Source: Niveibacterium sp. 24ML (GTDB lineage: Bacteria; Pseudomonadota; Gammaproteobacteria; Burkholderiales; Rhodocyclaceae). Taken from it: a stretch of 64,000 nucleotides of DNA. Positions within the stretch are counted from its first letter, which is position 1; each line of letters begins with the position of its first letter. The position numbers and the translations under genes are program-made. The notes under the pieces are model-generated. The model saw only the letters and a program-made list of their open reading frames with translations. It made no database searches and had not been told where the DNA came from. The stretch is taken from NCBI RefSeq assembly GCF_026586805.1, contig NZ_JAPFHA010000015.1, forward strand, positions 48,192 to 112,191, given 5' to 3'. This document shows positions 39,029 to 48,522 of this stretch, one piece after another.

Positions 39029-39505
39029 GACATGTTCTGGCGTCTACGCGTCACGGATCCGACGCTACAAGCACCGAATTTCTCAAAACTAACAGTTCAG
39101 CCGTTTCGGCCCTGTGGGTCAGCTTGGTGATGCGCCGCACCAGAAATGTGCAGAAACACCTTGCAATCCTTCACTAACACAAGCTTTTCAGCCTGAACTG
39201 CATGGCACAAGTCTTGCGATGCACCAAAAGTCAGCGATCCTGGCGGGCATTGTTTTTCCCCTCTTGGTACTGCAGTGTGTGGCTTTGCGGGTCTTGCAAC
39301 GTGAGAGGTCGGTCGATTGACACTCAGAATCGCACCCCGTGACAATGCGACGCCCTCTAAGGAGGGTGGCATACAAAAGTTACAAATAGTGCCTTGTGAG
39401 GGACAGACAACTTGTTCAGGTGCTGCGGGATAAGCCCGCACATCGTTGAGTTTTCTTGCCGGAGATCCCGGTGAGGGTTTGATACAAATACTAGGAGAGG
39501 CACTT

Positions 39506-42337
39506 ATGGCACTTGCACTGAGACCCGCATACCGGGCTCTGCTCCAAGCCTTCGGAACTACGGTCGCGTTCGGCATGCTGCTGCAACCTGCGGTGGCGCA
39601 AGAGCAAACCGATAAGGTTCAGAAAATCCAGGTCACTGGTTCATCGATTAAGCGCATCGCGAAGGAAGGGGCCTTGCCCGTCCAGACTTTGACGCAGGAT
39701 GCGATTGCCAAGACCGGTGCGACGACCGCATCTGAGTTGCTGCAGCAACTCCCGGTCATGCAGGGTTTCACGACCTCGGCGGATTCAGTTGGCGGTGGCG
39801 GCGGCGGTGTTCAGACGGCCTCGATTCATGACATCGGCGAGCAGTACACGCTTGTGCTCTTGAACGGTCGCCGCGTTGCGCCGAGCGGGTCTGGTAGCGT
39901 CATCGACCTGAACTCGATCCCGATGGCTGCGATCGAGCGCGTCGAAGTGCTGACAGACGGTGCCTCTGCAATCTACGGTTCCGACGCGATTGCCGGTGTT
40001 GTTAACTTCATCATGAAGAAGGAGTATCAAGGCTTCGCGTTGAATGGTCAGTACCGCGCCCCGGAGCAGGCTGGCGGCGATAGCTGGAGTGCTGGTTTTA
40101 CGGCAGGCTTTGGCAATCTCGATGAAGATCGCTACAGCGTGCTGATGTCATATCAGCACGACTCGCAGCAGCAGCTTGCTGCCAAAGACCGCAAATTCGC
40201 CAAGACGGGGATGATCGGATTTCATGGAAGCGGTCAGGTAAACGGCGCACCTTATACCGGCCCGCTTTACTTCTTCAATGGATCGGGCAACGCCATACCT
40301 GGTGGCGCGAGCGTTACCTGGGTTCCGAATCCAGCTGACATCGATCCGGTGACCGGTAAGCCGAAGACAAGGTCGCGTACGTTCAATCCGTATCTGCTCG
40401 CAAACGGGGAGTGTGCGGACAATAACTCGCAGATCGGCAATAACTGTTTCTTTGACTATACGTCGACAATCGAGATTCAGCCGGCCACTGAACGTGATAG
40501 CGTTTTTGCAACGGGTCGCTTCAAGATCACAGAAAACCTGACTGCGTTTGCTGATCTGGCATACACGAATTTCCAAATGACGTCGCGGATTGCGCCGTAT
40601 CCGACCGGCTTCTTCCCGCTGGATCCGAATTCAGCATTGGTGGCGACCTACGTCAAGCCCTACCTTACGCCAGCGCAGTTGGCTGGGCTGACCTCGGTTT
40701 CGGCCCGCTGGAGGGCCCTGCCGGCCGGAAATCGTGTCACTGAGTACGACACTACCGCGAATCAAATGACTGTTGGTCTTGAGGGTAGTGCGTGGGGTTG
40801 GGATGGTGCTGCGTCCTACACATACTCCACCAACGAAACCCAGCAGGACTACCCGGATGGTTGGTTGCTGGCGGACTTTGCGACTAAGGCTTACAGCGGT
40901 GGTCTGAATGTGTTTGGGCTGCCGTCAGATTTGACCGATTCCGACAAGGCTGTTCTGGCTTCTGCGACATACCATGGTCCCTGGGATAATCAGAAGACCA
41001 CGATGAATGCGTTTGAAACGCGCGCTTCTCGGCCAATCTTCTCGATGGGTGGTGGCGATGCGCTTCTGGGTCTTGGTTTTGACTATCGGACCTATGATTA
41101 CAAGCGCACCGTGGCAGACGCCAACGCGAATGAGGAATTGCTCTTCCTGAGCAAGGACGATCCGTACTCACTTGACCGCAGTTCGTATGGCTTGTTCGGC
41201 GAAATGCTGATGCCGATCACCAAGGGCTTGGAAGTCAGCGGTGCCTTGCGCTATGACACGATTGGTGCAACGACGAGTAATGGTGCTTCGCTGGGTAAGG
41301 ATGAGAGCGCGATGACGTACAAGCTCTCTGGCCGTTATACCCCGATCAGCAGCCTGCTGATCCGTGGTTCTTATGGCACCGGCTTTAAGGCACCTTCGAT
41401 GCTCGACATCGGGCGTCCTCGCGCTGAATTTGGTGTGACGAGCAACAACTACTCGTGCCCGTTTGGTCCGCTCGACCCCAAGCGTGCGTGGTGTATTGGT
41501 GATCCTGAGACTGACAAGAGCCAGTACAACGTCTACCTCGAAGGAAATTCGGAGTTGAAGCCCGAGACTTCGACCCAATGGACAATCGGCTTTGTGTTTG
41601 AGCCTGTGCGCGGCATGAATGTCAGCTTGGATATGTGGGAAGTTAAAATCAAAGACGCTGTCACTTCGCTGAGCGAAGCGCAGATCTTTGGTGACGCGTC
41701 CAAGTATTACGATCTTTTCATTCCCAAGCGCAACAACGCAACCGGGCTGGATGAGCTTGCCATCCTGCAAAAGAGCATCAACGTTGGCCAAACCGTCAAT
41801 CGCGGTCTTGACTACACCTTTGGTTATTCGCTGCCCTTGTCCTTTGGCCGTTTCAATACCCAGTTGAACGGTACGTACTTGCTGGAGAGCAAATACACGA
41901 GGCCGGGCACCTCTGATGACTGGACAACCAGTCTCGGTGTGTTTGGCGAAAACGACAGCGTGTCTTTCCAGAACGTGTTTACGTGGGCGTTTGGTCTGAC
42001 TACGGGTGACTTCACTAACACGATTACCTACAAGTACCGTTCAGGCTACGACGATCAACTGCAAAGTGCAGACGATTGTGCAGTCTCGGTTGTTGATGCT
42101 TTGGGTGATTGTGCTGAGGTGCAGTTGTCGATCCCGTCGTACAGCACGACTGATTGGCAGTTGGCCTATGCCTATAGCAAGAAGGCTACCGTGCGGTTTG
42201 GTATCACCAACTTGTTTGACGATGCACCTCCCCTGTCTCTTCGGACGAGCGGCGCAGGTCACCAAGTGGGCTATGATCCTCGCTACACCGACTCGTATGG
42301 CCGCACCTACTACCTGAGTGGCGAGTTGAAGTTCTAA
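39506..42337 (+). CDS. TonB-dependent outer-membrane receptor
   Basis: 943 residues. Signal peptide to about AVAQ (residue 31), then a TonB-box-like DKVQKIQVTGSSIKR, a plug domain (ASELLQQLPVM, LVLLNGRRVAP, IERVEVLTDGASAIYGSDAIAGVVNFIMK) and a 22-strand barrel ending in ...YYLSGELKF, the terminal Phe expected for BAM targeting. Cys pairs in the extracellular part (NGECADNN...GNNCFF, YSCPFG...AWCIGD, DDCAVS...GDCAEV) may form loop disulfides. AGGAGAGG precedes the ATG. Its ligand is not evident; the dedicated tonB-exbB-exbD-exbD-TPR set follows downstream. The receptor is less GC-rich than surrounding housekeeping genes. Confidence 0.94.
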   Translation: MALALRPAYRALLQAFGTTVAFGMLLQPAVAQEQTDKVQKIQVTGSSIKRIAKEGALPVQTLTQDAIAKTGATTASELLQQLPVMQGFTTSADSVGGGGGGVQTASIHDIGEQYTLVLLNGRRVAPSGSGSVIDLNSIPMAAIERVEVLTDGASAIYGSDAIAGVVNFIMKKEYQGFALNGQYRAPEQAGGDSWSAGFTAGFGNLDEDRYSVLMSYQHDSQQQLAAKDRKFAKTGMIGFHGSGQVNGAPYTGPLYFFNGSGNAIPGGASVTWVPNPADIDPVTGKPKTRSRTFNPYLLANGECADNNSQIGNNCFFDYTSTIEIQPATERDSVFATGRFKITENLTAFADLAYTNFQMTSRIAPYPTGFFPLDPNSALVATYVKPYLTPAQLAGLTSVSARWRALPAGNRVTEYDTTANQMTVGLEGSAWGWDGAASYTYSTNETQQDYPDGWLLADFATKAYSGGLNVFGLPSDLTDSDKAVLASATYHGPWDNQKTTMNAFETRASRPIFSMGGGDALLGLGFDYRTYDYKRTVADANANEELLFLSKDDPYSLDRSSYGLFGEMLMPITKGLEVSGALRYDTIGATTSNGASLGKDESAMTYKLSGRYTPISSLLIRGSYGTGFKAPSMLDIGRPRAEFGVTSNNYSCPFGPLDPKRAWCIGDPETDKSQYNVYLEGNSELKPETSTQWTIGFVFEPVRGMNVSLDMWEVKIKDAVTSLSEAQIFGDASKYYDLFIPKRNNATGLDELAILQKSINVGQTVNRGLDYTFGYSLPLSFGRFNTQLNGTYLLESKYTRPGTSDDWTTSLGVFGENDSVSFQNVFTWAFGLTTGDFTNTITYKYRSGYDDQLQSADDCAVSVVDALGDCAEVQLSIPSYSTTDWQLAYAYSKKATVRFGITNLFDDAPPLSLRTSGAGHQVGYDPRYTDSYGRTYYLSGELKF

Positions 42338-42694
42338 GCTGCACAGCTGTTGATAGCTAGAATGGTGAGGGGGCCGTGAGGCCCCCTCGCTTATCCTAAC
42401 GGCCCTTTGGTTACATTTCGACTGGCGTGTTTTTGATAGCGTCCGTCGCCTCAACGTAAGCTCGATTGGCCGCCGCAACAGAAACTTAGCCTCGAGTGAG
42501 TACGATTACGCCATTCGACGTTCGGGTGCCCAACTGATGCTTTAGCCGACCGGCCATTGCGGCTCTCCTTCCCTCCTTGGTGATACGTTACCGTGGGTGT
42601 TTGAGGGGAGGTCGCCCCGATGATCGCCGCCCAATTGTTGGTTTCTCGTAGATCCAAAGGTGGGCCCTAGCCCGTTTTTTCTTGAGGTACGCTG
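42338..42694. other. Intergenic region between receptor and tonB
   Basis: 357 bases with the receptor terminator at its left end and a short GGGC-CCTA-GCCC hairpin followed by GTTTTTTC (about 42662-42681) immediately before the tonB ribosome site. I see no gene in the remainder; a promoter for the tonB cluster is expected here but not identifiable with confidence. Confidence 0.5.
42367..42392 (+). terminator. Terminator-like hairpin after the receptor
   Basis: 9-bp perfect stem GAGGGGGCC / GGCCCCCTC with GTGA loop, tail GCTTATCC, so the T run is poor. Confidence 0.65.
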
Positions 42695-43330
42695 ATGAGT
42701 TATACCCAACCCGCTGCAGCTGGCCGCAGATCGGTGGGTCTTGTCGTAGTGGTTTTGTTCCATGCGTTGCTTTTCTATGCACTGGTCTCTGGCCTTGCCC
42801 GCAAGGTTGTAGAGGTCGTGAAGGCGCCGCTTGAGACCAAGATCATCGAGGAGATCAAGCCGCCTGAGGACAAGCCGCCGCCGCCTCCACCGCCGAAGCT
42901 TGCGCCGCCTCCACCGGCTTTTGTGCCGCCGCCAGAGGTTCGCGTCTCCACGGCTACCGCACCTGCAGAAGCGACAATCACGACCGTGACGCAGAACAAG
43001 CCTGCCGAAGTGGCGCCGATTGCAAAGCCTGCTCCGGTTGTCGCGCCGCAGAGTACAAACGCTGTGATCGATGCTTCGAAGAACTGTTCGTTGCCTGAGT
43101 ATCCCCGCGCTTCATTGAGCGCCGAGGAGCAGGGTACGACCGGTCTGCTCTTCCTCATCGATGTAGACGGACGCCCGTTGGAGGGCAAGATCGAAAAGTC
43201 CAGTGGTTATCGCCGCCTGGATGAAGCAGCGCGCAAGGCATTGATGCTTTGTCGTTTCAAGCCGGCAACGGCAAACGGGCAGCCTGCGCAATCGTGGGGT
43301 CGCCTCGAGTACGAATGGAAACTTGATTGA
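42695..43330 (+). CDS. tonB: TonB energy transducer
   Basis: 211 residues. One N-terminal membrane anchor (SVGLVVVVLFHALLFYALVSG), a proline-rich periplasmic spacer (EDKPPPPPPPKLAPPPPAFV) and a C-terminal TonB domain with YPRASLSAEEQGTTGLLFLIDVDG and SSGYRRLDEAARKAL. It carries energy from the ExbB-ExbD complex to the receptor plug. Encoded directly upstream of exbB-exbD-exbD. Confidence 0.95.
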   Translation: MSYTQPAAAGRRSVGLVVVVLFHALLFYALVSGLARKVVEVVKAPLETKIIEEIKPPEDKPPPPPPPKLAPPPPAFVPPPEVRVSTATAPAEATITTVTQNKPAEVAPIAKPAPVVAPQSTNAVIDASKNCSLPEYPRASLSAEEQGTTGLLFLIDVDGRPLEGKIEKSSGYRRLDEAARKALMLCRFKPATANGQPAQSWGRLEYEWKLD

Positions 43331-43387
43331 TGACGCTGCCCCGCGCGTCGTTGAAGCATTGACAATCATTAGGACTGGAATCAAAAA

Positions 43388-44155
43388 ATGACTTTTCTGA
43401 ACAAAATCCACCGTGCTGCCGTTGCACTTGCTGGCGGACTTATGTCGATGGCCTTCCTGGCTACCGATGCGCTCGCGCAAGGCGAGAAGGTTTCGGTCGA
43501 AAACCCCTACGGCCTCTCGGCGCTGTGGGCGCAGGGCGACCTGGTGGCGAAGAGCACCCTCGTGATCCTGGTGATCATGTCGATGGGCACTTGGTACATT
43601 GCTGTTGTCAAACTGATCGAGCAAGGCAAGCTGTTCAAGCAGGCCAAGGAAGCGCAAGAGAAGTTCTGGAACGCTCCGTCGGTTGAGGCGGGCATCAAGC
43701 TGCTCAATGAGGACAGTGCCTTCCGTTACATCGCAGAAGAGGGCCACAAGGCCGCCCATCACCACGGCAATACGATGACCGCTTCGGTTGATCTGAACTC
43801 CTGGATCGGCATGTCGTTGCAACGCGCAACCGACACGATTCACGGCCGTCTGCAGGGTGGCTTGGCGTTCCTGGCGACAGTTGGTTCCACCGCTCCGTTC
43901 GTTGGCCTCTTCGGCACGGTGTGGGGCATCCTGCATGCACTGACCGCAATCGGTATCGCTGGCCAGGCGTCGATCGACAAGGTTGCCGGCCCTGTGGGTG
44001 AGGCGCTGATCATGACGGCTATCGGCCTTGCTGTTGCTGTTCCGGCGGTGCTTGGCTACAACTGGCTGGTGCGTCGCAACAAGGCTGCTGTCGATCACGT
44101 GCGCCATTTCAGCGGCGAGCTGCACATGGTGCTGCTCGGCGGCAAGAAGGGCTAA
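43388..44155 (+). CDS. exbB: ExbB-like proton channel subunit
   Basis: 255 residues. It has an N-terminal signal-like hydrophobic stretch (VALAGGLMSMAFLATDALAQ), then three channel helices: STLVILVIMSMGTWYIAVVKL, GGLAFLATVGSTAPFVGLFGTVWGIL and ALIMTAIGLAVAVPAVLGYNWL. The family pentamer surrounds an ExbD dimer and uses the proton gradient. It precedes two exbD genes with only three bases to the first, so all are one operon with tonB. Confidence 0.94.
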   Translation: MTFLNKIHRAAVALAGGLMSMAFLATDALAQGEKVSVENPYGLSALWAQGDLVAKSTLVILVIMSMGTWYIAVVKLIEQGKLFKQAKEAQEKFWNAPSVEAGIKLLNEDSAFRYIAEEGHKAAHHHGNTMTASVDLNSWIGMSLQRATDTIHGRLQGGLAFLATVGSTAPFVGLFGTVWGILHALTAIGIAGQASIDKVAGPVGEALIMTAIGLAVAVPAVLGYNWLVRRNKAAVDHVRHFSGELHMVLLGGKKG

Positions 44156-44158
44156 GAA

Positions 44159-44596
44159 ATGGGAATGTCCGTCCCCTCGTCGGGCGGCGACGAAGATGAA
44201 GTGGTGTCGGCAATCAATACGACACCACTCGTCGATGTGATGCTGGTGTTGCTGATCATCTTCCTGATCACGATTCCGGTTGTCACCCAGTCGATCCAGC
44301 TCGATCTGCCGAAAGAAAAGAACCTTCCCACTCAAACGAAGCCGGAGAACATTGTCATCTCCGTCAACAAGGATGGCGATACGTTCTGGAACATGCAGCT
44401 GGTGCCTGATAACAATGCGCTGGTCGAGAAGTTGAAGACCGTTTCGGTACTCGACCCTCAGCCGGAAGTTCACATCCGCGGTGATGGCGGCGCTCGTTAT
44501 GAGTTCGTTGGCAAGGTTGTGGTTGCATGTCAGCGCGCTGGCATCGTCAAGGTCGGTTTCATTACCGAGCCGCCGGCCGGCGCCGTCGCGCGCTGA
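44159..44596 (+). CDS. exbD: ExbD-like biopolymer transport protein (first copy)
   Basis: 145 residues. EVVSAINTTPLVDVMLVLLIIFLITIPVV forms the single membrane helix with the conserved Asp near residue 26, and a periplasmic domain ends in VVVACQRAGIVKVGFITEPP. It starts three bases after exbB and is followed 16 bases later by a second exbD, an arrangement seen in several TonB clusters. Confidence 0.94.
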   Translation: MGMSVPSSGGDEDEVVSAINTTPLVDVMLVLLIIFLITIPVVTQSIQLDLPKEKNLPTQTKPENIVISVNKDGDTFWNMQLVPDNNALVEKLKTVSVLDPQPEVHIRGDGGARYEFVGKVVVACQRAGIVKVGFITEPPAGAVAR

Positions 44597-44612
44597 TTGA
44601 AAGGATCGCGAC

Positions 44613-45044
44613 ATGGGAATGAATGTAGGAACAGGTGGCGGATCCGGTGATCCTGAGGTGATCGTAGACGTCAACACCACGCCGCTGATCGACGTGATGT
44701 TGGTGCTTCTGATCATGCTGATCATCACGATCCCGATCCAGACGCACGCAACGAAGCTCAACATGCCGGTGAATGCACCACCGCCGGTGAATGCGGAGCC
44801 GCCGGTGATCTACCGCATCGATGTCGATTTCGACGGTACCATTCTGTTGAACGGTGAGGTCGTGCCGGATCGCGATGCTCTTGAGCAGAAGTTTGATGTC
44901 ATCGCCAAGATGCCGGTTCAGCCTGAGGTTCATCTGCGCCCGCACAAGCTTGTGAAATATGACAAGGTTGCGATGGTGATGGCGGAAGCTCAGCGTTTGG
45001 GCGTTAAGAAAATCGGCCTGGTTGGCGCCGAGCAGTTCATGTAA
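44613..45044 (+). CDS. exbD: ExbD-like biopolymer transport protein (second copy)
   Basis: 142 residues. Glycine-rich N-terminus (MGMNVGTGGGSGDPEVIVDV) and membrane helix NTTPLIDVMLVLLIMLIITIPI with the conserved Asp; periplasmic part PEVHLRPHKLVKYDKVAMVMAEAQ. It differs clearly from the first copy, so the two may have distinct roles or form a heterodimer. A strong hairpin follows at 45055-45080. Confidence 0.94.
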   Translation: MGMNVGTGGGSGDPEVIVDVNTTPLIDVMLVLLIMLIITIPIQTHATKLNMPVNAPPPVNAEPPVIYRIDVDFDGTILLNGEVVPDRDALEQKFDVIAKMPVQPEVHLRPHKLVKYDKVAMVMAEAQRLGVKKIGLVGAEQFM

Positions 45045-45054
45045 TTGGCTGGTG

Positions 45055-45084
45055 GCGCGGCGGGAGTAATCCCGCCGCGCTTTT
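45055..45084 (+). terminator. Strong hairpin between exbD and the TPR gene
   Basis: 11-bp perfect stem GCGCGGCGGGA / TCCCGCCGCGC with GTAA loop and TTTTC tail, 22 bases before the next start codon. It may attenuate rather than fully stop the operon transcript. Confidence 0.85.
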
Positions 45085-45105
45085 CTATTTTGGTTTTCGG
45101 TAGGG

Positions 45106-46332
45106 ATGCGAATGTTCAATCGATTTCTGACGACCGCGGTTGTCGTAGCGCTGGCCTGTACCGGCTTGGCCCCTGCCGCTCACGCGGAAGAGGGCGGCAA
45201 GTCCAACGCCGTGCGCGCGGAAGTGGGCAAACCGATTCAGGCGGCGCTTGATCTGATCAAATCGAAGAAGGGCAAGGAGGCGCTCGCAAAGGTGCGCGAT
45301 GCCGAAGCCGTGAAGGATAAGACTCCGTATGAGGCCTATCTGACCGAACGCGTCAAGGGGCAGGTTTATGCGGCGTCGGGCGATTCGCAGGCCGCTGCGC
45401 GCTCGTTCGAAGCGGCGGCGGGGATGGCCGGTGCGCCGGCGACTGAGCGCGGCACCATGATGACCGCTGCTGCAGGGCAGTACTACGGTGCGCGTGATTA
45501 TTCCAAAGCTTCTGCGCTTGCCAGCCGCGCCATCAAGGATGGCAACACCGACCCGGCCATGCGCACGATCTACGTGCAGTCGCTGTATCTCTCGGCGGAT
45601 TACGCCGGCACAGTGAAGGCCCTGGCGCCTGAGGTGCAGGGTAAGGGCAGGCCGAGCGAAGAGTCGCTGCAAATGCTGGCGCAGGCCTACCTGAAGCTGA
45701 ACGACCAGGCTGGCTACGCGAAGACCGTTGAAAAGCTCCTTACGAGCTACCCAAAGAAGGAGTACTGGCAGTCGGTGATTTATGACGCCAAGCAACGGGG
45801 TGGCTTGGGCGACAGGCTCGCACTTGATCTGTCACGTCTGCAGCGCGCAACCGGCACGATCAAGAGCGCGGCTGAGTATGAAGACGCGATTGCGCTGGCT
45901 TTGCAGCAGGGTTACCCGATCGAGGCAAAAACGGTGATCGATGAAGGCACTGCAGCCAAGGTGCTGGGGCAGGGCGCTGAAGCGGATCGTCACCGTCGCC
46001 TGGCAGACATGACCGCCAAGCAACTGGCTGAAGACAAGAAGACCCTCGGTTCCCAAGATGCCCAGGCCGTGGCAGCCAAAGATGGTTCAGCCCAAGTCAG
46101 CATCGGCTTCAACTACGTCCTTCATGGCCAGGCAGACAAGGGCCTTGCGATGATGGAGGCGGGGATTGCAAAGGGCGGTCTCAAGCGTCCCGACGACGAA
46201 AAGCTTCGGCTTGGCTACGCCTACTACCTGGCCGGCAAAAAAGCCAAGGCGACGCAGGCGATGAAGAGCGTTTCGGGCAAAGACGGTGCGGCAACCTTGG
46301 CGGGTTTGTGGGTGATCTACCTCGCCCAGTGA
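45106..46332 (+). CDS. Periplasmic tetratricopeptide-like protein of the TonB cluster
   Basis: 408 residues with a signal peptide (FLTTAVVVALACTGLAPAAHAE) and a series of TPR-like helical repeats (for example SQAAARSFEAAAGMAG, SKASALASRAIKDGN and ADKGLAMMEAGIAKG). I do not know an enzymatic role. TPR proteins of this kind often follow exbB-exbD-exbD in TonB clusters, where they may scaffold the complex in the periplasm. Confidence 0.85.
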   Translation: MRMFNRFLTTAVVVALACTGLAPAAHAEEGGKSNAVRAEVGKPIQAALDLIKSKKGKEALAKVRDAEAVKDKTPYEAYLTERVKGQVYAASGDSQAAARSFEAAAGMAGAPATERGTMMTAAAGQYYGARDYSKASALASRAIKDGNTDPAMRTIYVQSLYLSADYAGTVKALAPEVQGKGRPSEESLQMLAQAYLKLNDQAGYAKTVEKLLTSYPKKEYWQSVIYDAKQRGGLGDRLALDLSRLQRATGTIKSAAEYEDAIALALQQGYPIEAKTVIDEGTAAKVLGQGAEADRHRRLADMTAKQLAEDKKTLGSQDAQAVAAKDGSAQVSIGFNYVLHGQADKGLAMMEAGIAKGGLKRPDDEKLRLGYAYYLAGKKAKATQAMKSVSGKDGAATLAGLWVIYLAQ

Positions 46333-46373
46333 CAAGGATGCGGTTACTCCTCGGTCGCCGAAGGTGGTGACAC

Positions 46374-46411
46374 AAACGGGAACACGGGCGCGCCGGTGTT
46401 CCCGTTTTCGT
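46374..46411 (+). terminator. Rho-independent terminator of the TonB cluster
   Basis: 12-bp stem AAACGGGAACAC / GTGTTCCCGTTT with a 10-base loop, tail TTCGTTT. Confidence 0.88.
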
Positions 46412-46451
46412 TTGATCGGTGCGCACATCTGCTCGCGGTATAGTTCGGGCT

Positions 46452-48071
46452 ATGGCAAAGAACACCCTGAAAATCGCAGTCGCGCAACTTAACTGCGTTG
46501 TTGGCGACATTGACGGAAACCTCGATCTGATCCGGCAGGCGGTGCGCCGCGCCCGCGAAGTGGGCGCGCACATGCTGGTCACACCCGAACTGAGCCTTTG
46601 CGGCTATCCGCCCGAAGACCTTTTGCTCCGGCCAGACTTTTACCGTAGCTGCGATCGCGCGATCGCGACGCTGGCCAGTGAAAGCGACTCGCTCGCCATC
46701 ATTGTTGGTCATCCCCTGCAGGAAGGGGAACGCCACTTCAATGCTGCTTCGGTTCTGCGTGGCGGCAATGTGGTGGCGACCTACCGGAAGCTGCGCTTGC
46801 CCAATTACGAGGTTTTCGATGAGCAGCGCTACTTCGACGCCGGCTCGAACGCGTGTGTCTTTGAGCATGAAGGCGTACGCGTCGGTCTGAATATCTGTGC
46901 CGACGTCTGGGAGGCCGGGGCCGCCGAGGCGTCGCGCGCGGCAGGCGCTGAACTCCTCGTGGCGATCAATGCCTCGCCCTATCACATGGACAAGCTGCAG
47001 GTGCGCCACGAGGTCTTGCGGGACCGCGTTGGTGACACCGGTATCCCGGTGGTTTACTGCAATCTTGTTGGTGGGCAGGACGAACTGGTCTTTGATGGTG
47101 CGTCCTTCGCGCTGAGTCGCGCAGGCCGCCTCTGCTACCAAGGCCCATCATTTGCCCAGTCGCTCGACTGCGTGAGCTATGTCGACGGCGATCTGCAGGA
47201 GGGGCGGATGACCCCTCCGCGCGAGATCGAAGCGGATGTTTGGGATGCCTTGGTCACGGGCGTGCGCGACTACATCGGCAAGAACCGTTTTCCCGGCGTA
47301 TTGCTCGGCTTGTCGGGCGGCATCGACTCGGCCTTGACGCTTTGTGTTGCCGTCGATGCCCTGGGGGCGGATCGCGTCAGAGCGGTGATGATGCCTTCGC
47401 CCTACACCGCGCAGATGAGTCTGGATGACTCACGCCTTCTAGTGAAGCGTCTGGGCGTCCGCTATGACGAACTTGCGATTGCCCCGGCGATGGGGACCTT
47501 CGAAGCCATGCTGGCGCCTATGTTCGCTGGAACCGCCGCCGACACCACGGAAGAGAACCTGCAGGCACGAATCCGCGGCATGCTTTTGATGGCCTTGTCG
47601 AACAAGACGGGTTCGCTGGTTCTGACGACCGGCAACAAGTCGGAAATGGCCGTCGGTTACGCTACGCTGTATGGCGACATGGCCGGCGGTTTTGCGGTGA
47701 TCAAAGACATCTTCAAGACCTTTGTCTACCGGTTGGCCGCGTGGCGCAATCGCAATGGCGAGGTGATCCCCGAGAACATCATCACGCGCGCGCCGTCTGC
47801 TGAACTCAAGCCCGACCAGACCGATCAGGACACTCTGCCGGCCTACGAGGTGCTTGATGCGATCATCGAGGCCTACATGGAGCGCGACGAGAGCCCCCGT
47901 GAGATCATCGCGGCGGGTTATGGGGAAGCCGATGTGCGGCGCGTCGTGAGCATGCTCAAGCGGAACGAGTACAAGCGCCGCCAGTCGCCGGTGGGCATTC
48001 GCGTGACGAGCCGCGGCTTTGGCAAAGATTGGCGCTATCCGATCACGGCACGTTATCAAGACGAATTTTGA
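46452..48071 (+). CDS. nadE: NAD+ synthase, glutamine-dependent
   Basis: 539 residues. An N-terminal nitrilase-type glutaminase domain (catalytic Glu in TPELSLCGYPPEDLL, Lys in YRKLRLPNYEVFDE, Cys in VGLNICADVWE) is fused to an ATP-pyrophosphatase synthetase domain (LLGLSGGIDSALTL near 290, TTGNKSEMAVGYATLYGDMAGG). It amidates nicotinic acid adenine dinucleotide to NAD+. The ATG at 46452 was chosen; upstream codons lack a ribosome site. glnB follows 24 bases later, a frequent betaproteobacterial pairing. Confidence 0.97.
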   Translation: MAKNTLKIAVAQLNCVVGDIDGNLDLIRQAVRRAREVGAHMLVTPELSLCGYPPEDLLLRPDFYRSCDRAIATLASESDSLAIIVGHPLQEGERHFNAASVLRGGNVVATYRKLRLPNYEVFDEQRYFDAGSNACVFEHEGVRVGLNICADVWEAGAAEASRAAGAELLVAINASPYHMDKLQVRHEVLRDRVGDTGIPVVYCNLVGGQDELVFDGASFALSRAGRLCYQGPSFAQSLDCVSYVDGDLQEGRMTPPREIEADVWDALVTGVRDYIGKNRFPGVLLGLSGGIDSALTLCVAVDALGADRVRAVMMPSPYTAQMSLDDSRLLVKRLGVRYDELAIAPAMGTFEAMLAPMFAGTAADTTEENLQARIRGMLLMALSNKTGSLVLTTGNKSEMAVGYATLYGDMAGGFAVIKDIFKTFVYRLAAWRNRNGEVIPENIITRAPSAELKPDQTDQDTLPAYEVLDAIIEAYMERDESPREIIAAGYGEADVRRVVSMLKRNEYKRRQSPVGIRVTSRGFGKDWRYPITARYQDEF

Positions 48072-48434
<363 letters not shown>

Positions 48435-48466
48435 GCCGCATTTGACGAGTCTCGATCATGCAGAAG

Positions 48467-48491
48467 CGCCACCCTCGGGTGGCGTTTTTGT
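48467..48491 (+). terminator. Rho-independent terminator of nadE-glnB
   Basis: CGCCACCC / GGGTGGCG stem with a very short loop, followed by TTTTTGTTTG. Confidence 0.88.
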
Positions 48492-48522
48492 TTGTCTGCG
48501 GCAGCCCACCTCTCGGCGGGGC

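Larger units (their letters stand above)
38959..39505. other. Long intergenic region between tRNA-Thr and the TonB-dependent receptor
   Basis: 547 bases. It contains the tRNA-Thr promoter, the palindrome at 39004-39028, a small CCCTC-TAAG-GAGGG hairpin (39353-39366) and a TGCGGG-ATAAG-CCCGCA hairpin (39424-39440) in the probable leader of the receptor mRNA. It is noticeably less GC-rich than its surroundings. I see no protein gene and no riboswitch that I recognise. Confidence 0.55.

Noticed and set aside
39350..39445. Possible riboswitch in the leader of the TonB-dependent receptor
   Set aside because: Two small hairpins are present, but none of the conserved blocks of the cobalamin, TPP or other common riboswitches can be found.
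39097..39576. Minus-strand frame of about 159 codons upstream of the TonB receptor
   Set aside because: It runs across the receptor's ribosome site and signal peptide region, and the translation resembles no protein; treated as non-coding.
42661..42681. GGGC-CCTA-GCCC hairpin with T run just before tonB
   Set aside because: Four-base-pair stem only; it may be part of the leader but cannot be called a terminator or riboswitch.
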